Positions 38,350-49,092 of a stretch of DNA of 64,000 nt are shown here, one piece after another. The notes beneath the pieces were generated by a model. The model was given only the letters and a program-made list of their open reading frames with translations. It was not told the DNA's origin and made no database searches. Made by a program: the position numbers and the translations under genes. This stretch comes from Ideonella sp. (GTDB lineage: Bacteria; Pseudomonadota; Gammaproteobacteria; Burkholderiales; Burkholderiaceae_C): the NCBI GenBank assembly GCA_015075165.1, contig JABTUY010000001.1:372001-436000 (forward strand), read 5' to 3'. The first letter of the stretch is position 1, and every line of letters begins with the position of its first letter.

Positions 38350-38961
38350 ATGCGCCCCGGCCCCGTCGAGTTCTGGTTCGATTTCATCTCGCCGTACGGC
38401 TACCTCGCGAGCCTGCGCATCGACGACCTCGCGGCGCGCCACGGCCGCGACGTGCAATGGCACCCGCTGCTGGTGGGCGTGACAGTGCTGCGCGTGATGG
38501 GCCTGAAGCCGCTGATGGACACGCCGCTGAAGAAGGACTACGTGCCGCGCGAGATCGCCCGCTATGCGCGCCGGCACGGCGTGACGCTGCGCCGCGCGGT
38601 GCACGCGCGGCCGATGAACCCGCTGCCCGCCGCACGAGCGCTGGCCTGGCTGCGCGCCCACGCACCGGCGCACGCCAAGCCGTTCGCCCGCGCGGTGTTC
38701 CACGCGGTCTGGGCCGAGGGCGGCGACGTGGTCGAACGCGACGAGCTGCTGGCCTGCGCCGCGCACAGTGGCACGCCGGACGCGCTGATCGACCAGGCCA
38801 TCGCGGCCAGCGACGCCGGGGCGCTGCTGCGCGCCGAGGTGCAGCAGGCGATCGGGCTCGGCGTGTTCGGCTCGCCGTTCTTCATCGTCGACGGCGAGCC
38901 GTTCTTCGGCGTCGACAAGCTCGAGCTGCTCGACGAGTGGTTGGCGCGCGGCGGCTGGTAG
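38350..38961 (+). CDS. 2-hydroxychromene-2-carboxylate isomerase-like DsbA-family protein
   Basis: A 203-residue thioredoxin-fold protein. It starts VEFWFDFISPYGYLASLRID, with the Ser in the place where DsbA has the first cysteine; this FDFxSPY motif is the hallmark of HCCA isomerases, which use glutathione in naphthalene-type degradation. Other segments are LKKDYVPREIARYARRHG and GVFGSPFFIVDGEPFFG. No aromatic-degradation genes are nearby, so the natural substrate may differ. It is divergent from the DUF2145 unit. Confidence 0.88.
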   Translation: MRPGPVEFWFDFISPYGYLASLRIDDLAARHGRDVQWHPLLVGVTVLRVMGLKPLMDTPLKKDYVPREIARYARRHGVTLRRAVHARPMNPLPAARALAWLRAHAPAHAKPFARAVFHAVWAEGGDVVERDELLACAAHSGTPDALIDQAIAASDAGALLRAEVQQAIGLGVFGSPFFIVDGEPFFGVDKLELLDEWLARGGW

Positions 38962-39109
38962 CCCACCGCGCGCCCCGCAGGGCAAGGGTTCGTGCGGATG
39001 CCGCTTGCGGCCGGTGGCGCCCTGCCGCATCCGACAATCGGAGCGTGAACCATCGCCGCGGGGCCCCGATGCATCCGCGGCTCGTCCGACCCTCGTGCAA
39101 GGAACCCGC

Positions 39110-39931
39110 ATGCGAACCACCCGCAGAACCCTCGCCCTCTCGGCCGCGCTCGCGGCCATGCTGTCGTGCGCGCTGCCCGCGCGCGCTGCGCCGCCGATCG
39201 TCGCCGGTGCGTTGACGAACACGCCGCCGATGCTGTCGTATGCCGCCGACGGCACCACGCTGCAGGGTGTGATCGTCGACCTCGCGGCCGAGATGAGCAA
39301 GCGCCTGGGGCGCGAGATCCAGTTCAAGTCGATGCCGTTCCCGGGGCTGCTGCCGGCGATGCAGTCCAAGCAGATCGAAATCACATTCACGCTGATGAAC
39401 GACACCGCCGAGCGACAGAAGGTGGTCGACTTCGTCGACTACTACAACTTCGGCACCAAGCTGCTGGTGCACAAGGGCAACCCCGACCGGATCACGGGGC
39501 TCGAGTCGCTGTGCGGCAAGACCGCGGCCACGGTGCAGGGGTCGACCCAGGTCGCGCTCGTCGACGAGGCATCGGCCAAGTGCACCGCCGCCGGCAAGGC
39601 GGCGATCACGAACCTGCAGTTCGCACAGCCGGCCGATGCGCGGCTGCAGGTGCAGAACGGCCGCGCCGCGGTCTTCCTCGGCAATTCGCCGGTGATGGTC
39701 CACCTCGCGCGCACCGCCGGCGACGGCAAGGTCTTCGACGTCGTCGCCGGCGTCGAGTACCAGCCGGTGCCGGTGGGCATCGCGGTCGCGAAGGACAACC
39801 GCGCGTTGCGCGATGCGCTGCAGAAGACACTCGCGTCGATGATCGCCGACGGCAGCTACCGCCGCATCCTCGAGAAGCACGGCGTCGAAAGCGGCGCGGT
39901 CAGCGCCGCGACGATCAACGCCGGGCACTGA
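39110..39931 (+). CDS. Amino-acid ABC transporter, periplasmic substrate-binding protein
   Basis: A 273-residue exported protein from the ATG at 39110 (AAGGA upstream). A signal peptide (RRTLALSAALAAMLSC, cut near PARAAP) is followed by a family-3 binding fold: LQGVIVDLAAEMSKRLGREI, KSMPFPGLLPAMQSKQIEIT and VVDFVDYYNFGTKLLVHKGN. It is followed by one permease and one ATPase, so this importer is a simpler version of the one at 7.2-10.1 kb. Two cysteines (LCGK and KCTA) may form a disulfide. The substrate is unknown. Confidence 0.92.
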   Translation: MRTTRRTLALSAALAAMLSCALPARAAPPIVAGALTNTPPMLSYAADGTTLQGVIVDLAAEMSKRLGREIQFKSMPFPGLLPAMQSKQIEITFTLMNDTAERQKVVDFVDYYNFGTKLLVHKGNPDRITGLESLCGKTAATVQGSTQVALVDEASAKCTAAGKAAITNLQFAQPADARLQVQNGRAAVFLGNSPVMVHLARTAGDGKVFDVVAGVEYQPVPVGIAVAKDNRALRDALQKTLASMIADGSYRRILEKHGVESGAVSAATINAGH

Positions 39932-39946
39932 AGCAGCGCCCGCGCG

Positions 39947-40763
39947 ATGGGTAGCGACTCCTCGCCCGCCGGCCGCGGCGCGCCGGCGCGCATCGTACCG
40001 GTGCGCCGGCCCGGGCTGTGGGGCGCGAGCGCGCTGGCGATCGTCGCGCTGGCATGGCTGGCGCACTCGGTCTGGCACAACCCGAACATCGTCCACGCGG
40101 TGGTCGCGCAATACCAGTTCGCGCCGGCGATCCTCGCGGGGCTGCGCACGACGGTGACGATCGCGCTGCTGGCCGCGGTGATCGGGCTGGTGCTGGGGGT
40201 GCTGCTCGCGGTGATGCGGCTTTCGCGCAGCCCGGTGCTGCGGTTCGCGAGCGCGGGCTACACCTGGATCGTGCGCGGCACGCCGCTGCTGGTGCAGATC
40301 CTGGTCTGGGGCAACCTGGCGCTGCTGTTCGAGACGATCGGCCCGTTTCGCACCAATGCGATCGTGACGCCGTTCGTCGCGTCGGTGCTCGCGCTGGGCT
40401 TGAACGAGGGCGCATACATGGCCGAGATCGTGCGCGCCGGCATCCTCGCGGTCGATGCCGGGCAACACGAGGCGGCCACCGCGCTGGGCATGTCGCGCAC
40501 GCTCGCGCTGCGGCGGATCATCTGGCCGCAGGCGCTGCGCGTGATCGTGCCGCCCGCGGGCAACCAGTTCATCTCGCTGCTGAAGGCCACCTCGCTGGTG
40601 TCGGTGATCGCCGGCGGCGACCTGCTCACCGCGGCCGGCAACATCTCGTCGACCAACCTGCGCACCGTCGAGCTGCTGCTGGTCGCCACGTTCTGGTACC
40701 TCGCGCTGACCAGCGTGACCGGCGTCGCGCAGGTGTTCCTCGAACGCCGCCTCGCGCGCGCCC

Positions 40764-40789
<26 letters not shown>
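39947..40789 (+). CDS. Amino-acid ABC transporter permease
   Basis: A 280-residue inner-membrane protein. After a polar N-terminus and a first helix comes the HisM-type core: [39 protein letters not shown] and the EAA loop ([20 protein letters not shown]). Only one permease gene is present, so a homodimer is expected. It overlaps the ATPase gene by 26 bases. Confidence 0.93.
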
Positions 40790-41609
<820 letters not shown>

Positions 41610-41749
41610 TCGAGACGCCGCACAGCCCGGGAAAGTTCCTGCTGGAAAATGTGGATCGATGGCCGCTGGCGTGCATGCCAGAATCGGCCCGCCCAAGGCC
41701 GCGCGTCGCCTCGTTCGCGCGCGGCGCTCACCAGGAGAACGTGTTGGAA

Positions 41750-42715
41750 ATGAAAGCGATTCGACTCTTGCTCATGCGCGGCGCGCTGCTCGCCATGCTG
41801 CTGCTCGGCGCGGCCGCCCAGGCGCAGAACCTCTCGATCGCCACCGGCGGCACCGGCGGCGTGTACTACCCGATGGGCGGCGGCATCGCCGCGGCGCTGT
41901 CGAAGTACGTGCCCGGCATGGAGGCCACCGCCGAGGTCACCGGCGGCTCGGTCGACAACCTCAAGCTGATCGGCAGCGGCAAGCCGTATATCGGCCTGTC
42001 GATGGCCGATGCGGCGCAGGACGCGCTGCGCGGCGACGGCAAGTTCAGCGGCCACAAGGTGCCGGTGCGCACGCTGATGGTGCTGTACCCCAACCGCATG
42101 CACGTGGTCAGCGTCGAAGGCCGCGGCATCAACAAGATGAGCGATCTGAAGGGCAAGCGCGTGTCCACCGGCTCGCCAGGCAGCGCCACCGAGGTGATGG
42201 CGTTTCGCATCATCGAGGCCGAGGGGCTCGACAAAGACAAAGACATGAAGCGCGAGCGGCTGGGCGTGGCCGAGTCGGTCAACGCGATGAAGGACGGCAA
42301 GATCGACGCCTTCTTCTGGGTCGGCGGCCTGCCCACCGCCGCGGTGACCGACCTCGCCAACACGCCGGGCACCAAGATCAAGCTGATCGACCACGCCGAC
42401 ATCGTGCCGAAAATGAACAAGAAATACGGCAACCTCTACGTCGAAGACGTGATCCCGAAGGCCACCTACAAGGGCATGGATGCCGACAACCACCAGGCCA
42501 CGGTGATGAACATCCTGGTCGCCAACGAAAACATGGACGACAAGACGGCCTACAACATCGTCAAGACCATCTTCGACAAGCGCGATGAGCTGATCGCGGT
42601 GCACAAGGAAGCGGCCAACTTCAAGCTCGAGAACCAGAAGGCCAGCGCGTCGCCGCTGCCGTTCCACCCTGGCGCGGCCAAGTACTTCGCCGAGAAGGGC
42701 ATCAAGGTCAATTGA
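41750..42715 (+). CDS. TAXI-family TRAP transporter substrate-binding protein
   Basis: About 321 residues. After the signal peptide (LLLMRGALLAMLLLGAAAQA) comes LSIATGGTGGVYYPMGGGIA, the sequence that names the TAXI family, then ATAEVTGGSVDNLKLIGSG and DAFFWVGGLPTAAVTDLA. TAXI proteins feed TRAP transporters that use ion gradients and often carry glutamate or other dicarboxylates. The start is uncertain: AGGAG at 41732 is close to a GTG (41741) and a TTG (41744), and further from the ATG (41750). The fused TRAP permease follows after 44 bases. Confidence 0.93.
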   Translation: MKAIRLLLMRGALLAMLLLGAAAQAQNLSIATGGTGGVYYPMGGGIAAALSKYVPGMEATAEVTGGSVDNLKLIGSGKPYIGLSMADAAQDALRGDGKFSGHKVPVRTLMVLYPNRMHVVSVEGRGINKMSDLKGKRVSTGSPGSATEVMAFRIIEAEGLDKDKDMKRERLGVAESVNAMKDGKIDAFFWVGGLPTAAVTDLANTPGTKIKLIDHADIVPKMNKKYGNLYVEDVIPKATYKGMDADNHQATVMNILVANENMDDKTAYNIVKTIFDKRDELIAVHKEAANFKLENQKASASPLPFHPGAAKYFAEKGIKVN

Positions 42716-42759
42716 AGTGAACCAGCCGCGGTGGCGCTGCGGCGCCGTGGAAATCTGAG

Positions 42760-44802
42760 TTGAGCAGCGCCGACATCGGCAGCACTGGCGGCGCGCAGGG
42801 GGGCGTCAGCGAGGCCGCGCTGCACAAGGCCGAGGAGTTCATCGAGGCCGAGGAAGGCGCGGCCAACAAGCTCAAGGGCTGGCTCGGCGGCTTTGTCGTG
42901 CTGGTGGCGGTGGCGATGTCGGCGTTCCACCTGTACGCCGCGTACTCGATCGTGCCGACGCAGACGCTGCGGCCGCTGCACGTGGCGTTCGTGCTGTTCC
43001 TGTGCTTCCTGGTCTTTCCGCTGGCGCCGCGCTTTCGCCACCGCGTGATGTGGTGGGACTGGATCGCCGCGGCGCTGTCGATCGCGATCGTCGTGTACCT
43101 GATCCACGGCGGCGACGACTTCACCGACCGCAACACCGACCCCAACGGCTGGGACATCGCGTTCGGCGTCGCGCTGATCGTGCTGGTGCTCGAGGCGATG
43201 CGCCGCTGCAGCGGCTGGATCATGCCGGCGATCACGCTGGCCTTCATCGCCTACGCGCTCGCTGGCCCGTACCTGCCGGTGCCGTGGACGCACAAGGGCT
43301 ACGACATCGCCCGCCTGGTGGGCGTGATGTACATGACGCTCGAGGGCATCTACGGCGTCGCGATCGACGTGTCGTCGTCGCTGATCATCCTGTTCACGAT
43401 CTTCGGCGCGTTCCTGCAGCACTCGGGCGCCGGCAAGTTCTACATCGACTTCTCGTTCTCGGCGATGGGCGGCAAGCCCACCGGGGCCGGCCGCACCGTG
43501 GTGCTGGCGTCGTTCCTGCTGGGTGGCCCGTCGGGCTCGGGCGTGGCCACCACCGTCACGCTCGGCGCGGTGGCGTGGCCGATGCTCGACAAGGTGGGCT
43601 ACGACAAGAACGCCGCCGGCGGGCTGCTGGCCGCCGGCGGCCTGGGCGCGATCATCTCGCCGCCGGTGCTCGGCGCGGCGGCGTTCCTGATCGCCGAGTT
43701 CCTGAAGATCAGCTACCTCGACGTGCTGCTGATGGCCGTCATCCCGACGCTGCTGTTCTACCTGGCGCTGTTCCTGATGGTGGAGTTCGACGCGCGCAAG
43801 TACGGCATGCGCAACGTCGACTTCGGCAAGCTCGAATCGGTGTGGACGCTGGCGCGGCGCTACTGGTTCCACTTCCTGTCGCTGGTGTCGATCGTCGCCT
43901 TCATGCTGCTGGGCTACTCGCCGGTGCTGTCGGTGTTCTGGGCCACCGTGGTGTCGTTCGTCACCAGCTTCCTGCGCCGCGACACCGCGCTGCTCCCGTA
44001 CACGCTGTTCACGCGCGCGCGCTCGTGGCAGCGCGACCTGTTGCGCTCGCCATTCGTCAAGGCGATGGAAGGCGGCTCGATCGGCGTGCTCAACGTGGCG
44101 GCCACCTGCGCCGGCGCCGGCATCATCGTCGGCGTGGTCACGCTGACCGGCCTGGGGCTCAAGTTCAGTTCGATCGTGATCGACTACGCCGGCGGCTCGC
44201 TGCTGCTGACCGCGATCTTCACTTCGCTGGTGGTGTGGATCGTCGGCCTCGCGGTGCCGGTGACCGCGAGCTACATCATCTGCGCGGTGATCGCCGCGCC
44301 GGCGCTGATCAAGCTCGGCGTGCCCGACTTCGCGTCGCACATGTTCATCTTCTACTACGCGGTGCTGTCCGAGGTGTCGCCGCCGACCGCGCTGTCGCCG
44401 TTCGCCGCCGCCGCGATCACCGGCGGCAACCCGTACAAGACCACGCTGCAGAGCTGGAAGTACACGATGCCGGCGTTCCTGGTGCCGTTCATGTTCGTGC
44501 TCGACGGCAGCGGCCAGGGCCTGCTGCTGATGGGCTCGACCAAGGCGCTGGCGCGCGCCGACTGGGGCTCGATCGCCGAGGTGGCGCTGACCGCCGCGGT
44601 GGGCATCGCGGCACTGGCCGCAGGCTTTCAGGGCTGGGCGCTGAAGAAGGCCACCGCGATCGAGCGCACGATGCTGCTGGTGGCCGGCGTGGCGCTGGTC
44701 TACCCGGGCTGGCAGGCCGACGTGGTCGGCTTCGGGCTCGCCGTGCTGGCGTTGCTGCTGCAACTGCTGCGCCGGCGCAGCGCCGCAACCGAAGGAGCGT
44801 AG
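42760..44802 (+). CDS. TRAP transporter fused permease (TAXI type)
   Basis: A 680-residue inner-membrane protein starting at a TTG, as no ATG or GTG fits. It has about 16-18 helices. The small-subunit part is at the N-terminus and the large-subunit part after about residue 130. Family words are [40 protein letters not shown] and [20 protein letters not shown], the last two being the paired discontinuous-helix motifs around the substrate site. It works with the TAXI binding protein before it, and it ends one base before the PLP enzyme gene. Confidence 0.93.
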   Translation: MSSADIGSTGGAQGGVSEAALHKAEEFIEAEEGAANKLKGWLGGFVVLVAVAMSAFHLYAAYSIVPTQTLRPLHVAFVLFLCFLVFPLAPRFRHRVMWWDWIAAALSIAIVVYLIHGGDDFTDRNTDPNGWDIAFGVALIVLVLEAMRRCSGWIMPAITLAFIAYALAGPYLPVPWTHKGYDIARLVGVMYMTLEGIYGVAIDVSSSLIILFTIFGAFLQHSGAGKFYIDFSFSAMGGKPTGAGRTVVLASFLLGGPSGSGVATTVTLGAVAWPMLDKVGYDKNAAGGLLAAGGLGAIISPPVLGAAAFLIAEFLKISYLDVLLMAVIPTLLFYLALFLMVEFDARKYGMRNVDFGKLESVWTLARRYWFHFLSLVSIVAFMLLGYSPVLSVFWATVVSFVTSFLRRDTALLPYTLFTRARSWQRDLLRSPFVKAMEGGSIGVLNVAATCAGAGIIVGVVTLTGLGLKFSSIVIDYAGGSLLLTAIFTSLVVWIVGLAVPVTASYIICAVIAAPALIKLGVPDFASHMFIFYYAVLSEVSPPTALSPFAAAAITGGNPYKTTLQSWKYTMPAFLVPFMFVLDGSGQGLLLMGSTKALARADWGSIAEVALTAAVGIAALAAGFQGWALKKATAIERTMLLVAGVALVYPGWQADVVGFGLAVLALLLQLLRRRSAATEGA

Positions 44803-44803
44803 C

Positions 44804-45862
44804 GTGAGCCACGGCCACTGGGTCCACGACGCGATCACGCGCATCGAGGCCGATTTCAGGCGCAGCGCCGATACCCACCTGGTGCCGCTGCCGCTGCCGT
44901 CGTTCGCCGCCGCCGGCATCGACCTGTACCTGAAGGACGAGTCCACCCACCCCACCGGCAGCCTGAAGCACCGGCTGGCGCGCTCGCTGTTCCTGTACGC
45001 GCTGTGCAACGGCTGGCTGCGCGAGGGCGCCACCGTGGTCGAGGCCTCCAGCGGCTCCACCGCCGTCAGCGAGGCGTACTTCGCGCGCCTGCTCGGGCTG
45101 CCGTTCATTGCGGTGATGCCGCGCAGCACCTCGGCCGAGAAGGTGGCGCAGATCGCGTTCTACGGCGGCCGCTCGCACTTCGTCGAGCACGCCGGTGAGG
45201 TGTATGCCGCCGCGCAGCAGCTGGCACGCGACAGCGGCGGGCACTACATGGACCAGTTCACGCACGCCGAGCGCGCCACCGACTGGCGCGGCAACAACAA
45301 CATCGCGCAGAGCATCTTCGAGCAGATGGCGTTCGAGCGCCACGCGGTGCCGCGCTGGATCGTGGTCGGCGCAGGCACCGGCGGCACCAGCGCCACCATC
45401 GGCCGCTACCTGCGCTACCAGCGCCACGCCACGCAACTGTGCGTGGCCGACCCCGAGGGCTCGGTGTTCGCCGCCTACCACGCCAGCGGCGACGCGACAC
45501 TGACGTCACCGGGCTCGCGCATCGAAGGCATCGGCCGGCCGCGCGTCGAGCCGAGCTTCATCCCGACGCTGGTCGAGCGCATGCTCACGGTGAGCAACCG
45601 CGAATCGGTGGCCGCGATGCGGCTGCTGTCGACGCTGCTGGGCCGTGGCGTGGGTCCGTCGACCGGTACCAACTTCGTCGCGATGCTGACGCTGGCCGAC
45701 GAGATGCGGCAGCGCCGCGAGGCCGGCGCGGTGCTCTCGCTGCTGTGCGACAACGGCGAGCGCTACCTCGCGAACTATCACGACCCGGCCTGGGTCGCGC
45801 GCGAGTTCGGCGACTGCGGCGACGCCGAGCGCCGGCTCGCGGCGCTGGCCGCGCTGGCCTAG
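44804..45862 (+). CDS. PLP-dependent cysteine synthase-family enzyme
   Basis: A 352-residue fold-type II PLP enzyme from a GTG. The PLP lysine is in [11 protein letters not shown], the phosphate or substrate loop is [16 protein letters not shown], and the glycine-rich phosphate loop is [14 protein letters not shown]. Relatives of this length in Proteobacteria act as cysteine desulfhydrases (L-cysteine to pyruvate, ammonia and sulfide) or as cysteine synthase-like enzymes. It begins one base after the TRAP permease stop, so transporter and enzyme are probably one unit, and its substrate may be what the transporter brings in. Confidence 0.88.
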   Translation: MSHGHWVHDAITRIEADFRRSADTHLVPLPLPSFAAAGIDLYLKDESTHPTGSLKHRLARSLFLYALCNGWLREGATVVEASSGSTAVSEAYFARLLGLPFIAVMPRSTSAEKVAQIAFYGGRSHFVEHAGEVYAAAQQLARDSGGHYMDQFTHAERATDWRGNNNIAQSIFEQMAFERHAVPRWIVVGAGTGGTSATIGRYLRYQRHATQLCVADPEGSVFAAYHASGDATLTSPGSRIEGIGRPRVEPSFIPTLVERMLTVSNRESVAAMRLLSTLLGRGVGPSTGTNFVAMLTLADEMRQRREAGAVLSLLCDNGERYLANYHDPAWVAREFGDCGDAERRLAALAALA

Positions 45863-45872
45863 CCACCGACGT

Positions 45873-46538
45873 TCACTGCAGCGGCGGCCCGAGCGTGCCG
45901 GGTCGCGCGCCGTTCCACAGCTGGCGCAGGCGTTCGAGCTGGCGCTCGAACACGCTGTCGATGCGATCGCGCTCGGCCTGCGCGTTGCGGATCGAATCGC
46001 CCTGCGCGGCGAGGGCGGCGTCGTTGCCGTCGAGCTTCTGCTTCAGTGGCGCCGGCATGTGCCGGCCACGGTAGAACTCGGCCTCGTCGAGCAGCTTCTT
46101 GCGCTCGGCCTCGAGCTCGCGCACCCGTGCCTGCGCGTTCTCGATCGCGAAGCGCGTGGTGTCGAGTGCGGATTCGCGCGCACGCTGGTGCGACGCCTCG
46201 CTGGGGAAGCGCTGGCGCAGCAGGTCGTCGTACTTGAACGCCTCGCTCTGCCGGTCGCGCTGGCGCTGCTCGCGCCGGTGCTGCTCGTCGCGCCGCGCCT
46301 TCTCGTCGAGCGTCTCGATCGGCGCAATGCGGCGCTTGAGCGAACCGTCGCGGTTGCGCAGTTCCTGTTCCTTGTGGCTGCACTCGGCGATGTAGCGGTC
46401 GCGCGTGATCATGCGACCGTGGTCGTCGATGCAGGTGTAGATGCCCGGCTCCTGCGGCGGGCCCGACTGCGCCCAGACGCCACCGGCCGCCGCCGCGAGC
46501 ATGGCCATCGCCAGCCATCGCTGGATCACGTACACCAT
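45873..46538 (-). CDS. DUF4124-domain periplasmic protein with coiled coil
   Basis: A 221-residue exported protein. The signal peptide (LAMAMLAAAAGGVWAQ) is followed by DUF4124 (GIYTCIDDHGRMITRDRYI, ECSHKEQELRNRDGSLKR), with two cysteines likely to form a disulfide. The rest is a long charged helix region rich in Arg, Gln and Glu (residues 75-215), probably a coiled coil. The role is unknown; such proteins are common in Betaproteobacteria. It converges on the PLP enzyme gene with 10 bases between them. Confidence 0.85.
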   Translation of the reverse strand: MVYVIQRWLAMAMLAAAAGGVWAQSGPPQEPGIYTCIDDHGRMITRDRYIAECSHKEQELRNRDGSLKRRIAPIETLDEKARRDEQHRREQRQRDRQSEAFKYDDLLRQRFPSEASHQRARESALDTTRFAIENAQARVRELEAERKKLLDEAEFYRGRHMPAPLKQKLDGNDAALAAQGDSIRNAQAERDRIDSVFERQLERLRQLWNGARPGTLGPPLQ

Positions 46539-46745
46539 CGATCACATCCGCCCTGTCGTTTCATGCCATCGTAGCCGGCGCACGTTGTCGCACGAAGGCA
46601 CTGCGTCATTGGTTACGCGGTGACGCGGTTAGCGGTTGCGCAGTGACACGCCTGCACCCTTTGCGCGGTGGCGCGTGTCGCGCCTGTCGGCGCGCAGTTG
46701 TTGCGCACCCGCGCGGGGTCGGCGCCCAGGCCGAGGTGTCGGCGT

Positions 46746-47033
46746 CTATCCGGCCACGGCCGGCTGCCGCAACCGCTCACGCACGTCTTCGAGCTCGGCG
46801 ATCAGGCAGTCGACACGCCGCAGGAACTCGCCGCGCGTGGCGTGCGGTTGCTCGGTCATCAGCTCCGACGAGTGCGCCGCCAAGTCGCTCTCGCCGGCCA
46901 GCCGTGCCCAGCGTCGCACCTCGCAATACGACAACAGCGCGAGGCGGCCGAGGTCGCCGCTGCGCCGCGCTTGAAGCAGATCGACCAGCACGTCTTCGAG
47001 CTTCAGACGCAGATCGGAAGACCCAGTGACCAT
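46746..47033 (-). CDS. Hypothetical helical protein
   Basis: A 95-residue protein from the ATG at 47033; an in-frame ATG at 47066 would add 11 residues. It is all helical and charged (DLRLKLEDVLVDLLQARRSG, CEVRRWARLAGESDLAAHSS, FLRRVDCLIAELEDVRERLR). I recognise no family. It is divergent from the M20 peptidase gene. The 207-base gap 46539-46745 holds short GC-rich repeats of GCGGTGACG type and no gene. Confidence 0.6.
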   Translation of the reverse strand: MVTGSSDLRLKLEDVLVDLLQARRSGDLGRLALLSYCEVRRWARLAGESDLAAHSSELMTEQPHATRGEFLRRVDCLIAELEDVRERLRQPAVAG

Positions 47034-47182
47034 CGAAGTTCCAGCGATGATGTTGCGCCGCAACATGGTACCCCTACCGGCACGGCTGCTGGCAACCCGG
47101 GTTTGTCCCACTGGGCACGCCGCACTGCCTTGGCTCACATGGCGCGAAGACCGGCGCCAAGGCCCTGTGATACCGTCGCCGG

Positions 47183-48472
47183 ATGGACGCCATCACGAGC
47201 CCCCGCGCGGCCGACGCCGCCGCAGCCCAGCCCAGCCGCCTCGCGGCTCGCATCGATGCCGCGGCGCAAGCCATCGAGGCGCAGCTGATTGCCTGGCGGC
47301 GCGACCTGCACCAGCACCCCGAACTCGGCAACCGCGAGACGCGCACCGCCGGCATCGTCGCCGCGCACCTGCGCGCCCTCGGTTTCGACGAGGTGAAGAC
47401 CGCAGTCGCGCACACCGGCGTGGTCGGCGTGCTGAAGGGCAAGCTGCCCGGCAAGGTGGTGGCGCTGCGCGCCGACATGGACGCGCTGCCGGTGACCGAA
47501 GAGGTCGACGTGCCGTTCGCGTCGAAGGTGCGCACGATCTGGAACGGTGAAGAGGTGGGCGTGATGCACGCCTGTGGCCACGATTGCCACACCTCGATCC
47601 TGATGGGCGTGGCCGCGGTGCTCGCCGGCCTGCGCGACCAGTTGCGCGGCACGGTGAAGTTCATCTTCCAGCCGGCCGAGGAGATGCCGCCGCAAGGCGA
47701 AGACGGCGGCGCGAAGATGATGATCGCCGAAGGCGCGCTGCAGAACCCGACGCCGCAGGCGATCTTCGGCCTGCACGTCACGTCGCGGCAGAACGTCGGC
47801 TACATCGGCTACCGCAGCGGCCCGACCATGGCCAGCTCCGACCGCTTCAGCATCACCGTGCACGGCCGCCAGACGCACGGCGCGGCGCCGTGGCTCGGCG
47901 TCGACCCGATCGTCACCTCGGCGCAGGTGGTGCTTGGCCTGCAGACGGTGGTCAGCCGCGGTCTCGACATTGCGCGCGAGCCGGCGGTGGTGACGGTGGG
48001 CATGATCAAGGGCGGCGTGCGCGAGAACATCATCCCCGACACGGTGGAGATGCGCGGCACGATCCGCACCTTCGACGAGAGCATGCGCGACGACGTGCAC
48101 GAGCGCGTCACCACGCTGGCCGAGGCGGTGTCGCGCGGCTCGCGCGCCGGCTGCACGGTGTGCATCGAGAAGAACTACCCGGTCACCGTGAACGACCCGG
48201 CGCTCACCGAGGCGATGCTGCCCACGCTGCAGCGCGTGGCCGGCGCCGACAAGGTGCAGTTCGTGCCCAAGGTCACCGGCTCGGAAGACTTCTCGTACTT
48301 CCAGAAGCTGATTCCGGGGCTGTTCTTCTTCGTCGGCGTGACGCGACCGGAGATCGACCCGGCCCAGGCCGCCCCCAACCACTCGCCGCGCTTTCACGCC
48401 GACGAGCGCGGGTTGCTGCTGGGCCTGCGCGCGCTCGCGCACGTGGCCTGCGACTGGCTCGAGGCCCATTGA
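47183..48472 (+). CDS. M20-family amidohydrolase (hippurate hydrolase type)
   Basis: A 429-residue metal-dependent hydrolase of subfamily M20D. The segments WRRDLHQHPELGNRE, VVALRADMDALPVTE, MHACGHDCHTSILMGVA, FQPAEEMPPQGEDGG and GSEDFSYFQKLIPG carry the metal ligands and the catalytic Glu. A dimerisation lid domain lies at about residues 205-310. Enzymes of this group cleave N-acyl amino acids such as hippurate or N-acetyl derivatives in the cytoplasm. About 25 N-terminal residues are extra to the family. No linked pathway is visible. Confidence 0.93.
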   Translation: MDAITSPRAADAAAAQPSRLAARIDAAAQAIEAQLIAWRRDLHQHPELGNRETRTAGIVAAHLRALGFDEVKTAVAHTGVVGVLKGKLPGKVVALRADMDALPVTEEVDVPFASKVRTIWNGEEVGVMHACGHDCHTSILMGVAAVLAGLRDQLRGTVKFIFQPAEEMPPQGEDGGAKMMIAEGALQNPTPQAIFGLHVTSRQNVGYIGYRSGPTMASSDRFSITVHGRQTHGAAPWLGVDPIVTSAQVVLGLQTVVSRGLDIAREPAVVTVGMIKGGVRENIIPDTVEMRGTIRTFDESMRDDVHERVTTLAEAVSRGSRAGCTVCIEKNYPVTVNDPALTEAMLPTLQRVAGADKVQFVPKVTGSEDFSYFQKLIPGLFFFVGVTRPEIDPAQAAPNHSPRFHADERGLLLGLRALAHVACDWLEAH

Positions 48473-48549
48473 GCACGGCGGGCGTGCGAGCGCGGCGCTG
48501 ATGCTGCACCGCCGACCCGCCGCACGTCGCATGCCATGATGCGGGCGCG

Positions 48550-49017
48550 ATGCTGCAGACACTGAAGGACCTGTTCGACCACCTGCTGCTGCCGGCGTCA
48601 CCCGGCGCGAGTGCGGCCGCCGACGAGCGTGCGCTGCGCCTGGCCGTCGCGGTGATGCTGGTCGAGGTGATGCGCGCCGACCCGGTGCTCAGCCCGAGCG
48701 AGCGCCAGGCGGTGCACGATGCGCTGCGCGTGCAGTTCGCGCTCGGCGAGGACGATGCGGCGCAACTGGCCGACCTGGCCGAGACCACCGCGCAGCACAG
48801 CACCGACCTCTTCACCTACACCTCGCGCATCGACGAGCGCTTCGACATGGCGCAGAAGATCCACATGATCGAGCTGATGTGGCGCGTGGCGTACGCCGAT
48901 GGCAAGCTCAGCGAGTACGAGCGCCACGTGATGTGGCGCATCGCCGATCTGCTGCACGTGCCGCAAGGCGCCTACGTGAACGCCCGGCTGCGGGCACGCG
49001 ACGCCGCGGCCGGCTGA
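48550..49017 (+). CDS. TerB-family protein
   Basis: A 155-residue helical protein. LRLAVAVMLVEVMRADPVLS, SERQAVHDALRVQFAL and ELMWRVAYADGKLSEYERHV are the two helix pairs of the TerB domain, with acidic residues for metal (RADPVLSPSE and YADGKLSEYE). TerB-like proteins are linked to tellurite resistance and membrane stress, but stand-alone forms like this are widespread with no known role. It follows the M20 gene by 77 bases. Confidence 0.88.
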   Translation: MLQTLKDLFDHLLLPASPGASAAADERALRLAVAVMLVEVMRADPVLSPSERQAVHDALRVQFALGEDDAAQLADLAETTAQHSTDLFTYTSRIDERFDMAQKIHMIELMWRVAYADGKLSEYERHVMWRIADLLHVPQGAYVNARLRARDAAAG

Positions 49018-49092
49018 CGGCTGGCGCCCCAGCCGCTGGTGCAGGGCCGCGCCTGGTTCGAGTTGCGCCGCATTCCTGCGCCGCACAGCACC

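Noticed and set aside
42550-45129. Very long open frame (859 codons) on the minus strand
   Set aside because: It is antisense to the TRAP permease and the PLP enzyme, is dominated by Arg/His/Gln/Ala, and matches no family: a high-GC shadow.
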